NCBI GenBank assembly: GCA_900088475.1
Contig: FLMG01004750.1
Span: 19,996-36,635 of the forward strand
Direction: 5' to 3'
DNA from: Hyphochytrium catenoides
Lineage: Eukaryota; Sar; Hyphochytriomycetes; Hyphochytriales; Hyphochytriaceae
Length of the DNA: 16,640 bases
In this document: positions 9,201 to 16,640 of the stretch, piece after piece
Numbering within the stretch: position 1 is the stretch's first letter
Layout: each line of letters begins with the position of its first letter
Position numbers and translations under genes: made by a program
Notes under the pieces: model-generated
The model's database searches: none
What the model saw: only the letters and a program-made list of their open reading frames with translations
What the model was told of the DNA's origin: nothing

Positions 9201-12001
9201 CATAGGAAAAGAGCAATAACTGGCACCCCAGAGAAGGGTCTGCCGTATGCCTCTTTGCAATCTTTCAGGCCTATGGTCTCCAACTTTTGCCCGCTATCAA
9301 AGCTTCCATCCCCCTTTCTGAACCCTTATCAAGCTATCCATTCTCTCTTTATACTATATATTGGCGCTCTGCCCCGTGCCCCGCCAGGTAACGGACCAAC
9401 GCCCTGGTTGCCAAGGCGTCTCGATAGAACACTTACTTGGATCTGGTCCCAGGATGGCCTCTAGGTCATCAATAAGGATTAGCCCAGGAAGTGACTCTAA
9501 GGCCCGCTGAAAGACTGGAGGTAAGAGGTTGGAGCTCCCTTTTTATTTACGTGCCAGTTAGAGGAGCTAGGGAATGGATTCGGATAAGCGCAAGAAGAGT
9601 AGGCTGCAGTTGCTTACCTTCTTTCTTCGCCGTAGCAGAGTGAAGTCTCAAGTCATACCCCGAGATAGAAAAACAATGTACCGTTGACCCTGTTTTTCCT
9701 GGCTCCTCAACCTGAGGCTTGAGTGTGTCGCGGCCATTATAATGTTTTGTTAGGGCTTGAAGGAGGAAAGTCTTCCCCGTCCCTGAAGGCCCATGGAGCA
9801 GTAGTCCAGAAGCAAAAACCCACGAGAAGGAAGGGGAGCTGGAAGTGATGGAGCCTACGAAGGCATTAGCAGATTGAGAAGCAGCAAGAGAATAACGAGG
9901 GACATCCAAGCAAGCGAATTGGAAGGGGAAAGTTGAGCCGATTCGCTAATAGAATACAGTCAGGAAATCTCTCAAAAACGCGGAAGAAAAGTCCCGGAGG
10001 CCGCCAGGATAGAGACATTGAAGATAGAGATGCATGAGGTAGAAGCACGAAGCTTTGCTTGCTTACTCGTGAGTCCCCTATTAGTTCCCAGCCGGATGTC
10101 TATGACCTCCAAAAGCGTATGGAACTGCTTTTCCAAGCCTATAGGGGTCTCTCTCCTTCCAAGATTGTCGAGGTCTTGGCTTCCTCTCACACTAGGAACA
10201 GAGATAATATCTATGGAAGTGCTCTTTCTTAGGTGACCGAGTATAGTCCTCCTCTTCGTAGTCCCCTCTCTTTCTGTCAAGTCCTCATGCGCTGTAAGGT
10301 GGCAGCTTCAGTAAAACTATTCAGAGGAAAGCTGCGTGTAGCGGCAAGGCACTTGCAAATGGGCACTCGGTAACGAGGTAGCGAGCAAAAGGGGAAGACC
10401 AGGGGAACGGCAAAGAAGCCCATACTATAAAGAAGGCGACAATGAGTAGGTTCAGACAGATTAAGAAGTCAAAGGATGGGTCCGGAGGAGAGAGAGACGT
10501 AAACATGGGAACTGGTTTGACCTTCATATACCTTCTGGCGGAGCCGAAAATGTTGCGTCTTGGACAGCAAAGGTGTAGATCTTCTCACAGAGCGACACAG
10601 CGATGAGAGAGAGCTCAGGCTCAGCGGAGTCTGTCTTTTGCTCTTCGCGATCAGGAATCTGAAAGCATATCTCCCGCAGCTTCAGTGGTAGTAGCTCTGC
10701 AAGACTGGTTCAAACCCAAAAGGGACAGTGAGTAGGCCGAAAACGAATTGCGTAAGTTAAGAAGCCCGAGTAGAAGTGAGCAGAGTTTATGGAGGAACCG
10801 GGATGATGAAAGAAGTGCCGGTAGGGGATGAGAGAGTGGCGCCATCACGGACGCTAAATTGGTGCCATTAACAACAGCGGAACGGGGGAATCGAGGATGT
10901 GGACGTAGAATAAGAGAGGAAAGACAGAGAGATCCCAAGAGGGCAGGCAACGATAGAAAAGCGGGAAGATAGAACGGAATATACGGGAGACCCAAGCATC
11001 AGTCGAGGGAAGCTCTTCCCACAAGCAGAGTGGGGCATCTTGCTGGACAAACGCGGGAAGAACAGAGAGGTCTTAGCTAAAAATCGGTGGATCGCGATGC
11101 ACTGACATCTTGGCTACTTCTCCTGCCAGCATATTCTCTTCGTCCGTCTCCTCTTTGCCTTTAGCGAACCTCACTGGGGGAACGAACAGGAGCCGTAGTT
11201 TCTCGAGAGTTCCACAGTGAGAGGGATTATGTACTGCAAGGGGCATAAGAGAAGGCCAACAGTATACAAAGCGGTGGGAGGAAGAGAATGTAAGGGGTTT
11301 GGGCCGTGAGTCCATGAGAGAATGGCTGAGATAAAGGATGAAAGACTGGCGCCGAAGAGAGAGGTAGCAAGCGCCCAAAGACAGAAGGCTCGAGACAAAA
11401 GAGAAGAGAAGGAGCGGGAAGAAGGGGGCAATGCCAAAAATTCTCAAGCTTGTTTGACTACCTGGCGATATTTGGAGCCGTTCTCCGTCTTTGAACCCAA
11501 AGATGTCAAGAAGACAATGAGAGACATGCACCTTTGCCAGCATCGCAGAAAACTCGGGGTAAGATGCGCGGAGGAGATTGAGAGGCTTGAACAAGGACAA
11601 GAGCAAACGGCACAAAAAGACAGAGGGGGAACGAGCAAAGACCTGATGCATCTATAGATCAGTGAAAATTAAGCAAGAGAAGGCTTGAGAGGAAGGCAAG
11701 CACGCTCTAAGACATGAGCCCAGACTTTCCATCCCGACCTTACCTGACCGTCCAGCATCCTGGGCTCCGGCAGGACGCGGCAATATAAGGCAGCTCCCGC
11801 TTCTTCCTTTCCCTCTCCCATTGCCTCCGCCTGGCACTCCCTGTTACCTGCTTTCACCTTCACATGACCCAGCAGCGGGAGTTGGAGAGACGTGAAGTCC
11901 TTGAGACTCAAGAAGACCAAAGAGAAATGTGGCTCCGGCACGGGACCGGACCTCCATGTGTGAGCCCTAAGATGTAGATTTACTTCTGCTTTCCCTGCCA
12001 T
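6259..12001 (-). CDS. Tandem AAA+ ATPase of the Cdc48/AFG2/PEX1 type
   Basis: Twenty minus-strand exons join without a phase error into 2481 nt (826 residues): 12001-11744, 11552-11462, 11233-11103, 11042-10985, 10696-10532, 10291-10067, 9854-9618, 9514-9437, 9170-8965, 8767-8567, 8404-8249, 8072-7956, 7722-7662, 7581-7538, 7427-7391, 7312-7246, 7110-7053, 6948-6880, 6744-6665 and 6400-6259. An N-terminal region of ~240 residues resembles a Cdc48-type adaptor domain (LLDIFGFKDGERLQI). Module D1 has Walker A GPSGTGKT (331-338) and Walker B LILIDD (400-405). A winged-helix piece, AGYVTKDLLRLC, and the linker VQPSQLRD lead to D2: Walker A GPSGCGKS (616-623), KYLGDSE, Walker B ILFFDE (671-676), sensor-1 ATNR (721-724), arginine fingers in LLRPGRID (732-739) and SGADLQGICREAAL near the end. 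Length and architecture fit a hexameric unfoldase acting in ribosome maturation (AFG2/SPATA5 or SPATA5L1) or peroxisomal import (PEX1). D2 looks closer to AFG2/Cdc48, and the Asp-Asp Walker B of D1 recalls PEX1. D2 keeps its catalytic residues; D1 appears degenerate. Confidence 0.93.
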
Positions 12002-12039
12002 TAAGCCGTCAACTAAACTCTCCCGTCTATCTCGGCCAT

Positions 12040-12339
12040 CTAGCCATCAATGGTCAGGAGGGCTGGCCTCAGCCTGACGGAGTCCAGGGAAGCCTCAAGC
12101 TCGTTGCGATCTAAGTCCTCGTTGCCCTTCTCATGGCTGCGCCGAGTCATCCCTGCGGCCGCTAGTGCTCTCCCATTGTCTCCGGCCTTGACTGACATTC
12201 CTGCTTCCTCTTGAGCCTCCAGGCGGCCTCTTCCTTCGCTGCCGTGGCTCTGAGAGGACAGGGAAAGGCGAGAGTCGTTTGGAGACAGGTTCGCGAGTTC
12301 AATGCGAAGCATGATGCAGAGGGTGATGGAAACCTTCAC
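12040..12339 (-). other. Coding-like minus-strand block upstream of the ATPase gene
   Basis: This frame is open for 99 codons from ATG 12339 to TAG 12042-12040, and stays open upstream to about 12450. From about 12265 on it is purine-rich in the sense direction and reads like a disordered hydrophilic protein (SEGRGRLEAQEEAGMSVKAG, RSHEKGNEDLDRNELEASL). A pyrimidine tract ending TGTCCTCTCAG (about 12250) could be a splice acceptor for it. A minus-strand ATG near 12482 begins another short frame that ends at a donor-like AAG|GTGAAG around 12349. The block may be a small gene, 5' UTR exons of the ATPase transcript, or chance. No family is recognised, and the ATPase model does not need it. Confidence 0.25.
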
Positions 12340-12522
12340 CTTAAGAAATCCATGGCCAAAGATTCCTTTCGGTAGTACATTATTAGAGAAGTCGAAAGAT
12401 TCGAGCGATTGAAACGTGAATGCTTCACAGAGTTGATGATGGGAGGGAGGAAAAGATTCGTTGCTGAAGAGATGCCAGCCATCAAGCCACGCAATTGCTG
12501 CTGCGTCTCATCCTCTCAGTTT

Positions 12523-12524
<2 letters not shown>

Positions 12525-12573
<49 letters not shown>

Positions 12574-12618
12574 CTCCCTCTTTCTCTCTCTCTCTCGCTC
12601 GCTCGCTCGCTCACTCTC
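12525..12618. repeat. (TC)n microsatellite with adjoining CTCG repeats
   Basis: A pure (TC)23 run occupies 12525-12570. It is followed by imperfect CT-rich sequence and about five CGCT units to roughly 12613. It lies about 140-230 bases upstream of the ALG1 start codon. On the minus strand it is a GA tract. Long homopurine/homopyrimidine tracts can slip in length and can act as promoter elements or form triplex structure; which applies here cannot be told. Confidence 0.9.
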
Positions 12619-12753
12619 AGTCACTATTTGAGATCAGTAGTTACCGGTCGGCTGCTCCTGGATAACGAGAACTTCCTGGCGGCTTGCTCAATTCCTTGGG
12701 CCGGACGGTACGGGCACCCGATCGAGGGAGGGATACCTTGACCTTAAGGAGCA

Positions 12754-15700
12754 ATGGCTCGAAGGAAAAGGAAGCAGAAGAAGCGAAGACAAGGGCAGAC
12801 GCTTCGAAGCGAAGCGGCACTCAAGAGATTGAGGCATGTAGCGGTCCTGGTCCTGGGAGATGTTGGCCGCTCACCGCGCATGCAGTTCCACAGTCTTTCT
12901 CTTGCAAACATGAAGGACACGAAGGTTCCCTCCTTCATCTTCTTACCTATCTCTGCTCCAGTCTTCAGCACTCTCACTCTCCTCGCCTTTCCTTTCTTTC
13001 ACCTATCAGGACACCTACTGCTTTCTTGGCTTTGGTTGGATTGGGTCATCCAGCCGTCCTACTCTCTTCCGCTATGGCCCTTCCTAAGTCTCTGCATCAC
13101 GGCCCTTTGTCTTCCTTTCCCTGCTTCATGGGTCTCTGTTGTTTCCCGCTTTCTTGGAACTAACCTCGTTCTCAAAGGTAGTTCCGTCCTTTCGTCTCTC
13201 TCTCTGGGATTTAACGCGCTTCTACCTCTCTCTTGACATCTGTGCCAATTGTCCGCTCTCCCAGGTCACTCTCATTGGCTTCAGAGGTGAAGAATGCATC
13301 CCTGCGGTGGAGTCCCATCCTCAGATAACCAAAGTCCTTCTACGGCCCTTTCCTTCAAATATTCCACGCATCTTCTTCCTGCTTTATGCACCGATTAAGG
13401 TTATCTTCCAGGTCAGGATCCTCTTTCCCTTTCTCACTTGCCCTGTTCTCCTTCCTTTGAGGTCTCTTTTCTCTCTCTGACCCTTTCTCCCTTCTTTGGT
13501 TCCTCAGATCGTCCAGCTTCTGTTTATCCTCCTGGTGGGAATCAGCAGTCCTGACTATTTCTTAGTGCAGAATCCACCAAGGTGACATTCCATCCTCTGC
13601 TGCCTAACATGTAGCTCTCCTTTGGCTCTCTATCAACTCTTGGCACGAACCTCTCTGCGTCTGGCATCTAGCTTGCGCAGTACCTTGATCTTCTTTGTCG
13701 ATTTGCGGCTGATAAGTCTTCTCGTCTGGCATCCTTAGATGTCTTCCTTTGTCGTCATGTCTTTCCCTCAAGCACTGTTCTCTGTTTTCTTTTCTCTGGC
13801 ATGCTTTAGCATCCCAACACTCGCCGTCGTCTGGCTGGCGGCCTTGTTGCGGGGAGGTCGGATCGTAATCGACTGGCATAATCTGGGGTACACGGTGCTG
13901 CAGCTAAGCATAGGAGAGAGACATCCATTAGTCAAGGTCAGAGTTAGTCTGGTCACTGGGAAGCGGGGTACAAGGGCAAGAACGGGCGAAGACTGACCCA
14001 TTGACCTTATCTCTCCTTATGCCACAGATAGCCAGGACGTATGAGAGGTTCTTCGGTCGTAAGGTGCGCTGCTTCTTCGCTGTCACCGTTAAGCACTTCT
14101 AACTTAAGATTTCTCCTGATACCATGTTTTTGGCTCCTTCTCTTTGAGAAGAGTCTTTATCGTCGCGTCAATGTCTATGATTTATCTTGTTCTGTCTCGC
14201 TGTCACCTCTACATTGTCCTACCTAATGTCTCGTACTTATGAGAGCTACTCGTGCAGGCTGCTCATCACTTCTGCGTCACTAAGTCCATGCAGCATTGGC
14301 TGAGGGAAAATTGGGATATTGAGTACGTATTGCGAAGGACTGTCAAATTTTTGAGGCGACCTCACCTCCTTTACTCTCACTCGGGATCCCATCATCTCGG
14401 CTCTTGAGGGTTCCGCGTCTAGGCGGGCCGCAGCACCTACAGCTGTCCGTCCTTGATCTTTAGCTATGAATGGAATCCTGTCATAGTCGCAGCGTTCCTA
14501 CCAGGTTGCACGCTTTATAAGCGTTTTACTCAGTCTGTTGTCTCTCCTTATTCCTGCCTCCGTCCAGAATCATATCTGGATTATCCTCTCTCATATCGAG
14601 GTCTAAAGACTTCTTCTCGTGCTGCTTTCTCATCAAAATCTAGGGCTGTAGTGCTTTATGACAAGCCTCCGGATATCTTCCAGCCCACGGCCTTACACGT
14701 CAGGCACCAATTGGTGAAAAGACTCTCTGAACTTCAGGACATTCAGGTAATAGTATAGCTTGTAAGAGTATGATTGAGAGGCCAGGTCCCCGGATGGTTG
14801 AGAAACCATGGGAAGCTGCCATAGCGACCGGATGAGCTGGGGCAGTTGGATGCCGGGTGCCTTGTACTCTAAGCGTGCTGGGGGCATCCTTTAGGGTTTG
14901 AATACTGCTATGAGGCTTAGACGAGGTAGACACTGGAGGGATACCGGACAACAGCCAGCTTCAAGAGAGCAATACTCTCCACAATAGCACTCCTATTTAA
15001 AAGTAGGTTAGATAGGCCAGCTACGCGTGGCCGCGAGGCTGCTGGCCGAACTGAATCAAGCAGAATGGCGAGGTAATGACAGTCTATTCTCTTCAGTTTC
15101 CAGGTACGCTTGAAGGCTGCAATGACGCTGCTGAACATACCCTAGTCACTCTGCAACGGAAGAGGTAAGTTCAGCTACGCTACTTCAAGAATACTACTCT
15201 CACTCTCTAAACACCAGGGAACACTATTATAGCTTCCTCTCCATGTATTCTTATCGTCTGCACTACGCTGGCTACAGCTCTACTTACCCTGCTCTTCGTG
15301 GCTTTATCTCTGTGTGGTGCTTTACCTTGGTGGCATGCGAAGCATGACTTCCTATCTACCTTACCCCAAACTCTTGGTGTTCTGCCCTAAATTTCATTCT
15401 CATTCTCTCGGTTAGTGGGGAGATCGCTTTGCGAGATGATAGACCAGCCATTATTGTCAGGTCGGTCGCTCGCACTAAAGCACATAACTCCATCGTGGCT
15501 TTGTCTATGTCTTCGTAGAGTTCGTGGTCTCATTCACAGGAAGTCCGACCACGCTCGTCTCCTTCTCTCCGCCGCCAGCTTATCCCTTACCTTTTGTTCC
15601 TACCCAAGATTTTGAACCTGTTTGCCGTCAGGAGTCTTTGTGCTGCTATATCTGGCTCTCTATGTAGGGTGCGCGTATCACGCTTTAGCATTGATCGTCC

Positions 15701-16640
15701 GCCCCGTTACTGAGACTGACCTGCTTGGCAACACTCGTCGGCAGTTCAACCAGCTGGACACCTGATGAAGACTTCGGTATACTTCTCGATGCGCTGGTTG
15801 GGCTACATGAGAGGTAATGGTCTATGTTCCTTGGCAGTTTCTCAACTGCCTTGCATAATGTTGACTTTGTGGAACTTCCCTACTCGAAACTTTTCATCGA
15901 GCATCTCGACCACTCAGGACTTCACGAGGTCGCGCTTATTCACCTTTACCCCGCCCTCAGTACCTAGTTTGGAGCACGTCTACTGTTTCTGTCCTAACCT
16001 TCTCGATGTTTCCTTTGATTTTGCTCTAACACCTTAGGATCGAGAGCCTTTCCGTCTCCACCTTTCCGAATATCCTCGTCCTTGTGACAGGCAAAGGTGA
16101 CACTGCAATTTCTATGTGTCCTCATCCATGAGCGTCGATCTGTCTTCCAGCTTTTATTCAAACGCGACTCTTGCCTGGCTTGTAACCCATGTACACAGTC
16201 CATAGCACAACAATATGGTGTCTCTAGCCATAGTAGATCCTCCAGTGGCTTGTATTGCATCCATCCTTCTGTCACGTTCCCTGCGTTGCTGAGAGCTTAT
16301 CATCCACAGGTCCGCAGAAGGAGATGTATCTTCAGAAGATCCGGCAGCTGGGACTTACTCGCATTCAGATCAGGACGATGTAACGTCTTCCTCCTACTTT
16401 CTGTCTCCGTCCCGGACCCTACAGTGCTGACCATTTTGTGTCGTGGCCTCTATGTTTTGGCCCTTGATAGAGCGTACTAGTCGTTCTGGACTGCTAAAGC
16501 ATTCTCCAATTCTTCTTCCGCATGGTTAGGGTCACTTACTCCTATTACTCCTTTTTATTCCGTCTCAAGGTGGCTGGAAGCGAAAGACTATCCCTTTCTC
16601 TTAGGCTCCTGCGACCTGGGCGTTTGTCTTCATCGCTCTA
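12754..16640 (+). CDS. ALG1: ALG1 chitobiosyldiphosphodolichol beta-mannosyltransferase, 3' end cut by window
   Basis: Thirteen exons: 12754-12924, 13265-13411, 13508-13581, 13810-13936, 14028-14063, 14258-14322, 14644-14746, 15097-15164, 15416-15460, 15745-15813, 16038-16096, 16310-16379 and 16570-window end, giving 368 residues with consistent phases. ALG1 (glycosyltransferase family 33) adds the first mannose from GDP-mannose to GlcNAc2-PP-dolichol on the cytosolic face of the ER. Hallmarks in order: [12 protein letters not shown] (33-44), a hydrophobic stretch around 80-145, IDWHNLGY (151-158), [17 protein letters not shown] (210-217), [18 protein letters not shown] (273-290), LVTGKGPQKE and [21 protein letters not shown] at the end. 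About 80-100 C-terminal residues should lie beyond the window. An in-frame TAA two codons upstream supports ATG 12754. The usual N-terminal membrane anchor is missing in this model and is replaced by a polybasic start. The exon 1 donor (AAG|GTTCCC) is weak. Confidence 0.96.
14747..15096 (+). ncRNA. Structured segment inside ALG1 intron 7, possible intron-hosted RNA
   Basis: Unlike neighbouring ALG1 introns, which are strongly pyrimidine-rich, this 350-base intron is purine-rich and holds several stems. ATGGTT (14794-14799) and AACCAT (14804-14809) close a GAGA tetraloop, extended by TCCC/GGGA. AGCTGCC (14814-14820) pairs with GGCAGTT (14841-14847) using one wobble. GGCCAGC (15015-15021) pairs exactly with GCTGGCC (15041-15047). 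ACAATA near 14980 fits an H box (ANANNA) and an ACA occurs near 15078, but no full H/ACA or C/D architecture is demonstrated. Confidence 0.2.

Larger units (their letters stand above)
12002..12753. promoter_or_regulatory. Divergent intergenic region between AAA+ ATPase and ALG1 genes
   Basis: The two start codons (12001 minus, 12754 plus) face away from each other across 752 bases, so this interval should hold both promoters. It contains the (TC)n tract near the ALG1 side and a coding-like minus-strand block on the ATPase side (described separately). I see no convincing TATA box. An in-frame TAA lies immediately upstream of the ALG1 ATG (gap of two codons). Confidence 0.5.

Noticed and set aside
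11073-11651. 192-codon minus-strand open frame with hydrophobic stretches
   Set aside because: Two ATPase exons in the same frame (11552-11462 and 11233-11103) are joined here through the pyrimidine-rich intron between them, which translates into Leu/Ser/Phe. Not a separate gene.
12409-12741. Plus-strand open frame with a Ser-Leu repeat
   Set aside because: The repeat is only translation of the (TC)n microsatellite, and the rest lacks protein-like character.
12684-13163. 159-codon plus-strand open frame across ALG1 exon 1
   Set aside because: Out of frame with the ALG1 motif [12 protein letters not shown] and running into the intron; a shadow.
13604-14001. Minus-strand open frames opposite ALG1 exon 4
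   Set aside because: The plus strand carries the conserved IDWHNLGY exon; the minus frames are antisense shadows.

Overview
This is nuclear DNA from an intron-rich, gene-dense eukaryote, most likely a unicellular protist or alga. Exons run from about 36 to 480 nt and introns from about 49 to 480 nt. Nearly all introns have GT-AG ends, and genes lie a few hundred bases apart or less on both strands. Reading frames join cleanly only when short pyrimidine-rich introns are removed. A triplet of C-x4-C-x9/10-C-x2-H zinc modules would suit a stramenopile-like lineage, but the window does not fix the taxon. I see no sign of bacteria, viruses, transposons or CRISPR.

Layout: (1) 1-2021, plus strand, the 3' part of a coiled-coil protein gene (7 visible exons), followed by a structured 3' end with AATAAA signals. 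(2) 2298-3176, plus strand, and 2405-4287, minus strand, a sense/antisense conflict. The minus gene clearly encodes a triple zinc-finger protein in its first two exons. Its last exon lies opposite an equally spliceable plus-strand model. (3) 4288-5074, an unresolved stretch with a hairpin and two exon-like blocks on opposite strands. (4) 5075-6213, plus strand, a six-exon gene for a basic 210-residue protein of unknown function. (5) 6259-12001, minus strand, a 20-exon gene for an 826-residue tandem AAA+ ATPase of the Cdc48/AFG2/PEX1 type, rebuilt exon by exon with every phase consistent. (6) 12002-12753, a divergent intergenic region with coding-like minus-strand sequence and a long (TC)n tract. 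(7) 12754 to the window end, plus strand, 13 exons of ALG1, the first mannosyltransferase of N-glycan precursor assembly. It is cut by the window edge at about residue 368.

The genes do not form an obvious functional cluster. The most useful outputs are the two complete exon models (AAA+ ATPase and ALG1), the apparently degenerate first AAA module, the antisense coding conflict, a probable GC-AG intron, and one ALG1 intron whose composition and hairpins differ from its neighbours. No clearly new biological system is visible.
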